Assembly (NCBI GenBank): GCA_902773305.1
Contig: CACYEB010000065.1
Location: forward strand, 1 to 5,196
Direction of reading: 5' to 3'
Length of the DNA stretch: 5,196 nt
Source of the DNA: an uncultured Bacteroidia bacterium
GTDB taxonomy: Bacteria; Bacteroidota; Bacteroidia; Bacteroidales; UBA932
Shown here: piece by piece, positions 1-5,196 of the stretch
Position numbering within the stretch: the first letter of the stretch is position 1
Layout: each line of letters starts with the position of its first letter
Position numbers and translations under genes: made by a program
The notes under the pieces: model-generated
What the model saw: the letters and a program-made list of their open reading frames with translations, nothing else
Database searches by the model: none
What the model was told of the DNA's origin: nothing

Positions 1-1595
1 GCAGCCAGGGTGTCTATCTGCTTTACGTACGGCACGATGCCCAGCTGTTTGCGGCGGGCGCGGACCTTGTCCTGCATCTGCTCCACGTCGTCGAGCCCCT
101 TGTAGAAGGCACGGGCCAGCTGATGGTCGGAGAAGCCCTGGCATTTGGCCAGTTTAAGCAACTCGAAAGGCACGTCCTCTACGCGGGAATACTTCTGCAA
201 CTCGGCTTCTGTGTTGACCATATTGCGCAGTTTATACAGGAACCAGCGGTCTATCTTGGTCAGGTCATAGATCTGGTCTATAGTGTATCCTTCCTGCAAA
301 GCCTTGGCCAGCACAAAGATACGCTTGTCGGTGGGCTCGCGCAGAGCCTCGTCCACATTGTCTATCCCAAGTTCCTTGTTGCCCACGAAACCGTGCGCCC
401 CCTGCCCTATCATTCTGAGGCCCTTCTGGAGCGCCTCCTCAAAGCTGCGGCCGATTGACATAACCTCTCCTACAGACTTCATACTGGAGCCTATCTTGCG
501 GGACACGCCGTGGAACTTGCCCAAGTCCCAGCGGGGAATCTTGCACACTATATAGTCGATGGCCGGCTCGAAGAACGCCGGCGTGGTCTTGGTCACCGAG
601 TTCTTGAGCTCGTGCAGGCCGTAGCCCAGACCCAGCTTGGCCGCCACGAAAGCCAGCGGATAGCCGGTTGCCTTGGATGCAAGGGCAGAAGAACGGGAAA
701 GGCGGGCGTTGAGTTCGATCACGCGGTAGTCGTCGCTGCCGGGGTCGTAGGCATACTGCACGTTGCACTCGCCCACTATGCCGATATGGCGCACAATCTT
801 GATGGCCAGCTCGCGCAACAGGTTGATGTCGTGGTTGTCCAGCGTCTGGCAGGGCGCCACCACGATACTTTCGCCCGTATGTATGCCCAGCGGGTCAAAA
901 TTCTCCATATTGCAGACCGCGATGCAGTTGTCGTAGCAGTCGCGCACCACTTCGAACTCTATCTCCTTCCACCCCTTCAAAGACTTCTCTACCAGCACCT
1001 GCGGCGAATATGAGAACGATTTCTCCGCCAGCTCCAAAAGCTGCTCCTCGTTGTCGCAGAAACCGCTGCCCAGGCCGCCCAAAGCGTATGCCGCACGCAG
1101 GATCACAGGATAGCCCAGTTCGCGTGCAGCCGCAGCCGCCTCCTCTACGCTGCCCACGGCAGAAGAACGGATAATCTTGATGTCTATCTCCTCCATACGC
1201 TCCACAAAAGCCTCGCGGTCTTCGGTGTCGATGATGCTCTGCACGGGCGTGCCCAGCACCTTTACACCGTACTTTTCGAGGATGCCGCCACGGTAGAGTT
1301 CCACGCCGCAGTTGAGGGCTGTCTGGCCGCCGAAGCTCAGCAGGATGCCGTCGGGATGCTCACGGGCGATGACCTTCTCTACGAAGAAAGGAGTCACGGG
1401 CAAGAAGTAAACCTTGTCGGCGATTCCCTCAGATGTCTGCACGGTGGCTATGTTGGGATTGATCAGGACGGTCTCTATACCCTCTTCGCGAAGCGCCTTG
1501 AGCGCCTGGCTGCCGCTGTAGTCAAACTCGCCGGCCTGGCCTATCTTGAGGGCTCCCGAGCCCAGAACCAAAACTTTCTTGATTGATGTATCCAT
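1..1595 (-). CDS. carB: Carbamoyl-phosphate synthase large subunit, N-terminal half (3' end beyond window)
   Basis: The frame is open from an ATG at 1595-1593 to the window edge, giving 531 codons with no stop or frameshift; the E. coli protein is about 1,070 residues, so roughly half is visible. It is the cytoplasmic synthetase subunit: it phosphorylates bicarbonate, adds ammonia from the small subunit, then phosphorylates carbamate, supplying pyrimidine and arginine synthesis. What is seen: an N-terminal pre-ATP-grasp domain ([13 protein letters not shown], residues 20-31; [12 protein letters not shown], 89-100), the first ATP-grasp domain ([12 protein letters not shown], 167-178; [12 protein letters not shown], 208-219) with likely metal ligands Gln280, Glu294 and Asn296, then KIPRWD (352-357) and MKSVGEVM (372-379), followed by the oligomerisation domain from about residue 400 ([10 protein letters not shown], 448-457). 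The second ATP-grasp half and the allosteric domain are outside the window. It starts 12 bp after carA. Signature stretches such as [20 protein letters not shown] (296-315) follow the animal CAD/CPS1 form rather than the E. coli NPRVSRS form. Confidence 0.97.
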   Translation of the reverse strand, partial: MDTSIKKVLVLGSGALKIGQAGEFDYSGSQALKALREEGIETVLINPNIATVQTSEGIADKVYFLPVTPFFVEKVIAREHPDGILLSFGGQTALNCGVELYRGGILEKYGVKVLGTPVQSIIDTEDREAFVERMEEIDIKIIRSSAVGSVEEAAAAARELGYPVILRAAYALGGLGSGFCDNEEQLLELAEKSFSYSPQVLVEKSLKGWKEIEFEVVRDCYDNCIAVCNMENFDPLGIHTGESIVVAPCQTLDNHDINLLRELAIKIVRHIGIVGECNVQYAYDPGSDDYRVIELNARLSRSSALASKATGYPLAFVAAKLGLGYGLHELKNSVTKTTPAFFEPAIDYIVCKIPRWDLGKFHGVSRKIGSSMKSVGEVMSIGRSFEEALQKGLRMIGQGAHGFVGNKELGIDNVDEALREPTDKRIFVLAKALQEGYTIDQIYDLTKIDRWFLYKLRNMVNTEAELQKYSRVEDVPFELLKLAKCQGFSDHQLARAFYKGLDDVEQMQDKVRARRKQLGIVPYVKQIDTLA

Positions 1596-1607
1596 ATTTG
1601 AAGCGGC
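1596..1607 (-). other. 12-bp carA-carB junction
   Basis: GCCGCTTCAAAT lies between the carA TAA and the carB ATG. It contains no Shine-Dalgarno core and no space for a promoter, consistent with carAB being one transcription unit. Confidence 0.85.
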
Positions 1608-2699
1608 TTAGAGCATTGAAACGAATTTGGTAAAAAGGAACTGGGTGTCCAGAGGGCCGCTGGAGGCCTCGGGGTGGAACTGCACCGAGAAGAAAGGCTT
1701 GTCCTTGTGGTGGATGCCCTCGTTGGTGCCGTCGTTGAGATTCTTGAACCAGGGCTCCCAGTCGCTTCCAAGGGTGGAATCGTCCACCGCAAAGCCGTGG
1801 TTCTGGGATGTTATGAAGCAGCGGTCGGTGCCCACCATCTGCACCGGCTGGTTATGGCCTCGGTGGCCGTATTTGAGCTTGTATGTCTTGGCGCCGGCCG
1901 CCTTTGCCAGCAGCTGGTTGCCCATACAGATGCCGAAGATGGGCCTGCCAAGGGCCATCGACTCCCGGATATGCTGCACGGTGGCGCCGCAGTAGTCGGG
2001 ATTGCCGGGGCCGTTGGATATGAAAAGGCCGTCCCAGTCGCTCATCGTGGGATCGGCGTTGAAGTCGTAGTCCCACGGCACGCGGATCAACTCTACGCCG
2101 GTGGCTATCAGGCAGCGGATAATGTTGTGCTTGATGCCGCAGTCTATCACCACCACCTTCTTCCCCGCCCCCTCGCGATAGCGGACGGGCTCCTTGCAGG
2201 AGACCTCGGCGATAAGGTTGCGGGTGTTGGGGTCGTCCAGCTCGCGGACGGGCTGTCCCCCTTCTATGACTATCTGGCCAAGCATAGAACCCGCGTCGCG
2301 CAGTTTCTGCGTCAAGGCACGCGTGTCCACCCCCCAGATGCCGGGGATGCCCTCTTTGCGGAGCCATTCGTCAAGGCTCATAGCGGCGCTCCAATGGCTG
2401 AAATCCACCGAGAGGTCACCTATGATGAGTCCGCGGACGTGGATGGATTCCGACTCGAACCCGCGGATGGTGCCGTCGGCATCGCGCTCCATCACCGGCA
2501 CGCCGTAGTTGCCAAGCAGCGGATATGTAACGCAGAGAATCTGTCCCTGGAACGAGGGGTCGGTGAGCGTTTCTGTGTATCCCACCATTGCGGTAGAAAA
2601 AACGGTCTCGCCGGATGCCGGGCGATCAGCGCCGAAAGCATATCCGCCGAAGACCGTTCCGTCTTCCAAGATAAGAGAGGCCTTTTTGTATGTCTTCAT
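1608..2699 (-). CDS. carA: Carbamoyl-phosphate synthase small (glutaminase) subunit
   Basis: Complete 363-residue gene, ATG at 2699-2697 and stop TAA at 1610-1608, slightly shorter than E. coli CarA (382). It hydrolyses glutamine and passes ammonia to CarB. The N-terminal small-subunit domain (about 1-175) begins ASLILEDGTVFGGYAFG and contains GYTETLTDPSFQGQI (40-54) and GVDTRALT (123-130). The C-terminal class I glutamine amidotransferase domain (about 180-363) has SNGPGNPDY (228-236), the nucleophile Cys258 in GICMGNQLL, and His342 and Glu344 in QFHPEAS, so the full Cys-His-Glu triad is present and glutamine-dependent activity is expected. One oddity: the residue three after the cysteine is Asn261, where E. 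coli and CAD have His. Internal stretches (GVDTR, NLIAEVS, VVVIDCGIKHNIIR, GAKTYK, NEGI) follow the animal CAD/CPS1 pattern. Its start codon overlaps the stop of the upstream aldolase gene, and carB follows 12 bp later. No Shine-Dalgarno sequence precedes the start. Confidence 0.97.
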   Translation of the reverse strand: MKTYKKASLILEDGTVFGGYAFGADRPASGETVFSTAMVGYTETLTDPSFQGQILCVTYPLLGNYGVPVMERDADGTIRGFESESIHVRGLIIGDLSVDFSHWSAAMSLDEWLRKEGIPGIWGVDTRALTQKLRDAGSMLGQIVIEGGQPVRELDDPNTRNLIAEVSCKEPVRYREGAGKKVVVIDCGIKHNIIRCLIATGVELIRVPWDYDFNADPTMSDWDGLFISNGPGNPDYCGATVQHIRESMALGRPIFGICMGNQLLAKAAGAKTYKLKYGHRGHNQPVQMVGTDRCFITSQNHGFAVDDSTLGSDWEPWFKNLNDGTNEGIHHKDKPFFSVQFHPEASSGPLDTQFLFTKFVSML

Positions 2700-2701
2700 T
2701 A
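2697..2701 (-). promoter_or_regulatory. TAATG stop-start overlap joining aldolase and carA
   Basis: On the minus strand the aldolase stop TAA (2701-2699) and the carA start ATG (2699-2697) share one A, giving TAATG. The bases before it are A-rich (GTAAAATAATG) with no purine-rich Shine-Dalgarno core. Such overlaps usually permit termination-reinitiation, so carA translation is probably coupled to that of the aldolase. The overlap is directly visible; the coupling is inferred. Confidence 0.85.
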
Positions 2702-3997
2702 TTTTACATTGAATGCGATTCTAAGTTCGTCAATCTCCTTGTCGGTGATGGGCTTCAACTCGCCTATGGCGGTGGCCATCACCAGCGAATGGGCACTGAA
2801 CTCGGCAACCTCAAGATAGTCGAAGGTCTGCATCAGGGCATCGCCGGTCACAATGAAACAGTCGTTGTTGACCATAATGGCGCGGTTCTGCGAGAGGATG
2901 TCGGCTACCTTGTCGGGATTCTCGTAATGCTCGTTGAACTCCAGGCGCGGCACGTCCTTCAAAAAGATCCAGCTCTCCGGGATGGTACGCACGTCAAACT
3001 TCTTGCCCGATACGGCAAAGGCCATCAGGTTCGGGGTCTGGGTGGTAATGATGGAGTTGATGTGGGGATTCTTCTGGTAGATGCGCTGGTGAAGCGCCAC
3101 GCTGCGGCTGGGAATCTTGCCCACCTCGGCCATACCGTCACGGATCTGCACGATATCTTCGCGCTGCATATCCCAGCGGGGCTTGCCCGTTGCCGTGATA
3201 AGGAAATCGTCTCCCTTCCAGCGCATAGACACCGTGCCGTAGGTCGATATCATAAGCCCCTGGTCGCAGGAACGGTGGATCATATCCACCATCCGGCCGC
3301 GCATTTCGCGCTCGTCACTGGGGTGCTGCACATCCATAAAGTGCATTATGTTGTGCGGGATGCGGCTGTGGAAATCTGCTATCTGGGCATCGGTAAGGGT
3401 GTTTATGCCGCCGAAATGCTCTGCATTGATGATGGTGCGGCAGCAGAATTCCAGCGTCTCGAAGCGCTGATATGCGTCCATCAGGTCGCTTCCGCCCAGC
3501 ACCACGCCGTGGTTTTCCAGAATCACCGCCTTGTATTTTTCGTCTTCAAAAACCTTTGAGATTTTCTTTCCGAGCTCTTCGCTGCCGGGGCAGGCGTAGG
3601 GAGCATACCCGATTTCGCCGCAGATGTCGCGGGCCTGGGGAATGATGTTGGTGTTGGGAATCTTGTGCGCAATGCTGAACGCCACCAGTCCCGGAGGATG
3701 CGCGTGGATAATGGCGCGGATTTCGGGGCGGGTGTTGTATATGGCTCTGTGGAAAGGATATTCAGAAGATGGCTTGTAGGGGCCTATGATCTTGCCTTCT
3801 TTGGTGACCCTCATCATATCGGAGGGCTTCAGTGTCCCCTTGTCTATTGCGGACGGGGTAATCCAGATATCTCCGTTGTCGTCGCGGATAGAGACATTTC
3901 CACCCGAGGTAGTGGTCATTCCGCTGCGGTAAATACGCTTGATGATGACTGCAATCTGCTCTGCAGGATGCATAAAGTTTACGTCTAACTGCTTCAT
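2699..3997 (-). CDS. Tandem class II aldolase/adducin-family protein, second domain lacking active-site residues
   Basis: Complete 432-residue gene, ATG at 3997-3995, stop TAA at 2701-2699; Met9 is a possible alternative start. Single-domain members such as L-fuculose-1-phosphate aldolase are about 210-220 residues, so this is double length. Domain 1 (about 10-215) has SGGNVSIRD (31-39) and ITPSAI (46-51), the candidate catalytic Glu79 in PSSEYPFH, the zinc ligands His98 and His100 in HAHPPG, and His163 in ENHGVV: the complete family active site. Domain 2 (about 221-432) realigns with domain 1 at a constant offset of 220 residues around this site but has Ser299, Thr318, Gln320 and Asp379 in place of those four. 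Family knowledge suggests aldol cleavage of a phosphorylated sugar or an epimerase or decarboxylase-like reaction; the substrate cannot be read from sequence. No signal peptide, so cytoplasmic. It lies 11 bp after the glycosidase gene and overlaps carA by one base. Fuculose-, rhamnulose- and 5-deoxyribulose-phosphate are all possible substrates. Confidence 0.9.
   Translation of the reverse strand: MKQLDVNFMHPAEQIAVIIKRIYRSGMTTTSGGNVSIRDDNGDIWITPSAIDKGTLKPSDMMRVTKEGKIIGPYKPSSEYPFHRAIYNTRPEIRAIIHAHPPGLVAFSIAHKIPNTNIIPQARDICGEIGYAPYACPGSEELGKKISKVFEDEKYKAVILENHGVVLGGSDLMDAYQRFETLEFCCRTIINAEHFGGINTLTDAQIADFHSRIPHNIMHFMDVQHPSDEREMRGRMVDMIHRSCDQGLMISTYGTVSMRWKGDDFLITATGKPRWDMQREDIVQIRDGMAEVGKIPSRSVALHQRIYQKNPHINSIITTQTPNLMAFAVSGKKFDVRTIPESWIFLKDVPRLEFNEHYENPDKVADILSQNRAIMVNNDCFIVTGDALMQTFDYLEVAEFSAHSLVMATAIGELKPITDKEIDELRIAFNVK
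2702..3337 (-). other. Aldolase domain 2, degenerate pseudo-aldolase copy
   Basis: This is residues 221-432 of the tandem aldolase. The fold signature persists: STYGTVSMRW matches SGGNVSIRD, FLITATGKPRWD matches IWITPSAIDKGT, and INSIITTQTPNLMAFAV matches IRAIIHAHPPGLVAFSI. The metal and catalytic positions are Ser299 (3103-3101), Thr318 and Gln320 (3046-3038) and Asp379 (2863-2861). The reading frame is intact and packed with conserved-looking hydrophobic positions, so it is more likely a retained structural or regulatory domain than a decaying copy. The domain boundary is approximate. Confidence 0.8.
3353..3997 (-). other. Aldolase domain 1, catalytically complete
   Basis: This is residues 1-215 of the tandem aldolase. 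Glu79 is encoded at 3763-3761, the HAH zinc motif at 3706-3698 and the third zinc histidine, His163, at 3511-3509. By analogy with E. coli FucA (Glu73, His92, His94, His155), order and spacing fit an active zinc aldolase centre. The domain boundary is approximate. Confidence 0.85.
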
Positions 3998-4008
3998 TGA
4001 AGATAATG
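3998..4008 (-). other. 11-bp glycosidase-aldolase junction
   Basis: Only CATTATCTTCA separates the TAG of the glycosidase from the ATG of the aldolase. It holds no Shine-Dalgarno core and has no room for a promoter or terminator, supporting co-transcription. Weak or absent Shine-Dalgarno signals are usual in Bacteroidota. Confidence 0.8.
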
Positions 4009-5196
4009 CTATTTCAACTTATACCTTAAAAGTACACTCTCTCCGGGTTCGTCCAGCCTGAATCGGCAGCCCTTTGCAAGTTCTGACCCCTTTGCAGTGT
4101 AGGTCTCCCCAGTGTCGCAGTTGCAGACCTCGTAGCGGGCATCCGGATCCATCCCTTTCAAACCCGCTGCAAATGTAGCATTTTCTGACAAACTTCTTCT
4201 GAAAGCAATAATAATTCCGCTGCCCGATTGCGCATCGTGGAACTGCCTGGCAATCCACAGGTCTTCGTGCTGCCGGGCACTGATTCCGCAGAGCGGATAA
4301 TAGTCGCACAGGAACAGCCGGCCGATGTCGCGGTACTGCCCCAGCAGCGCCTGCATAAGATGGCCGTCGGCACCGAGCGCGAACATATCGAAACAGTAGT
4401 TGAAAGTGCCGCCCATACGCGAACGGACATCGTAGGGATTGCTGCCGGCAATCTCCAGTCCCTGCAGCGGAAGATACTGCGAGAGGGCATACAGCTGGCA
4501 CTGGGCAATGGAAGGCGCAAGGTCGCGGCCGAAACTGCAGAAGGCCGAACGCGAAACCGCTTCCAGGTCGAGGCGCGCCCCGCCGGCGGTAACATCCATC
4601 CGGCAGCCGGGGAAGCGGGCGGCGATGAAATCCCAGAAGCGGTAAAGCCCCGCCACATATTTCATCTCCACCAGGCCGGCGCGGTCAACTCCGTCTGCAA
4701 GATCCCAGTATCGGGCGACATCGCCGCCGAAATCGCACACCAGGCCGTCGATGCCTCCCTTTTCCATCAGCGATGCCACATATTTGCACAGCGCATCCAC
4801 CGCCTTGGGCTGTGAAAAATCAAAGATATAGCCCATCTTCTTGCCCCCGTGGAGCATATAGTCGGCAAACTCGGTTGCTACGGGACTGCCCTTGGCCACC
4901 TCCTCTGCATCCAGGCTCACGACCAGTTTGGAACCGTATGCGTGGATCAGCGACGAAACGGGCGCCAGGCCGTCGGGGAACATCTCCTCACGCGGATTCC
5001 AGTCACCCGGAGCGGGATACCACCCCTGCTCCATCTTGAACACTTCGGGAACCAGGCCAAGCTGCCTGTAACGCTTCACGATGGCCATTGCCAGGTCGGC
5101 ATCCAGACAGGTGTTGCCCTTGCAGGGTGCGGGGTTGCCCAAATCAAAGCCACCCACCGTGGCGGAGCCCTCTGCAGAGTGATGGGCAAGGATAAA
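4009..5196 (-). CDS. GH36-type alpha-galactosidase (melibiase-like), 5' end beyond window
   Basis: The frame is open from the right edge through 395 codons to TAG at 4011-4009. A GTG at 5157-5155 could be read as a start but lies mid-domain with no upstream stop, so this is a fragment lacking the N-terminal beta-sandwich (GH36 enzymes are usually 600-750 residues). Numbering from the edge: a (beta/alpha)8 barrel runs to about residue 310 (GDWNPREEMFPDGL, 64-77; FDFSQPKAVD, 125-134). Candidate nucleophile is Asp155 in VCDFGGD, then RYWDLAD and DRAGLVEMKYVAGLYRFWD as in the family, then ARLDLEAVSRS and candidate acid/base Asp225 in SFGRD; the 70-residue spacing fits GH36. The C-terminal beta-sandwich (about 320-395) has GIIIAFRRS, DPDARYEV and DTGET. 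Family knowledge: hydrolysis of alpha-galactosides, with alpha-N-acetylgalactosaminides possible. Location cannot be judged without the N terminus. The usual Cys of the CASGGRR loop is absent (DVTAGGARLD), so substrate choice may differ. Confidence 0.85.
   Translation of the reverse strand, partial: FILAHHSAEGSATVGGFDLGNPAPCKGNTCLDADLAMAIVKRYRQLGLVPEVFKMEQGWYPAPGDWNPREEMFPDGLAPVSSLIHAYGSKLVVSLDAEEVAKGSPVATEFADYMLHGGKKMGYIFDFSQPKAVDALCKYVASLMEKGGIDGLVCDFGGDVARYWDLADGVDRAGLVEMKYVAGLYRFWDFIAARFPGCRMDVTAGGARLDLEAVSRSAFCSFGRDLAPSIAQCQLYALSQYLPLQGLEIAGSNPYDVRSRMGGTFNYCFDMFALGADGHLMQALLGQYRDIGRLFLCDYYPLCGISARQHEDLWIARQFHDAQSGSGIIIAFRRSLSENATFAAGLKGMDPDARYEVCNCDTGETYTAKGSELAKGCRFRLDEPGESVLLRYKLK

Noticed and set aside
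510..1013. 167-codon plus-strand open frame inside carB
   Set aside because: Codon-aligned antisense shadow of carB, whose minus-strand frame is continuous and strongly conserved across the whole stretch.
1..1595. carB broken or truncated because no complete open frame covers this region
   Set aside because: Manual translation from 1595 to the edge gives 531 uninterrupted codons with family motifs in order. The gene simply runs off the window.
1674..2819. 381-codon open frame on the plus strand opposite carA
   Set aside because: Its codons are exactly aligned with carA codons on the other strand. Antisense stops in that register arise only from TTA, CTA or TCA codons, which are rare in this GC-rich gene, so the long open frame is expected. 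The product has no recognisable motif, and the carA assignment is secure.
2702..3337. Second aldolase domain as a decaying pseudogene fused by a lost stop codon
   Set aside because: There are no frameshifts or stops, fold-defining motifs are preserved, and the changes fall specifically on the metal and catalytic positions, which fits a retained non-catalytic domain better.
2690..3559. 289-codon open frame on the plus strand opposite the aldolase
   Set aside because: Same codon-aligned antisense effect as opposite carA. The predicted product is rich in His, Val and Ala without family motifs, while the minus-strand frame carries clear aldolase signatures.
4228..4815. 195-codon plus-strand open frame opposite the glycosidase
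   Set aside because: Codon-aligned shadow of the GH36 gene with no motif of its own.
5155..5157. GTG as the true start of the glycosidase gene
   Set aside because: The frame stays open upstream to the window edge, the residues there look like barrel sequence, and GH36 enzymes need a large N-terminal domain before this point.

Overview
This window is four genes packed head to tail on the minus strand. In transcription order, right to left, they are: a divergent GH36-type alpha-galactosidase (5' end outside the window), a double-length class II aldolase, carA, and carB (3' end outside the window). Almost every base is coding. The junctions are 11 bp, a TAATG overlap and 12 bp, so this looks like one operon whose promoter lies beyond the right edge and whose terminator lies beyond the left edge. 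I see no RNA gene, mobile element, repeat array, CRISPR or internal promoter.

The likely source is a member of the Bacteroidota, probably a Bacteroidales gut or host-associated species with GC in the mid to high 50s. This is inferred from three things: no Shine-Dalgarno motif at any visible start, a GH36 enzyme of the form common in that phylum, and the style of the carbamoyl-phosphate synthetase. I cannot name a genus.

Region by region: 5196-4009 is the catalytic barrel and C-terminal beta-sandwich of the glycosidase. 3997-2699 is a 432-residue protein made of two class II aldolase/adducin domains. The first keeps the zinc and catalytic residues; the second has lost all of them. 2699-1608 is the glutaminase subunit of carbamoyl-phosphate synthetase. 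1595-1 is the first half of the synthetase subunit, ending in the oligomerisation domain.

carA and carB together make carbamoyl phosphate from glutamine, bicarbonate and ATP, for pyrimidines and arginine. Both subunits resemble the animal CAD/CPS1 enzymes more than E. coli CarAB in many signature stretches, yet they remain separate genes and keep the glutaminase cysteine. The two upstream genes belong to sugar metabolism. Why they are translationally tied to carA is unclear. The most unusual items are the half-dead tandem aldolase, its one-base overlap with carA, and the eukaryote-like CarAB.
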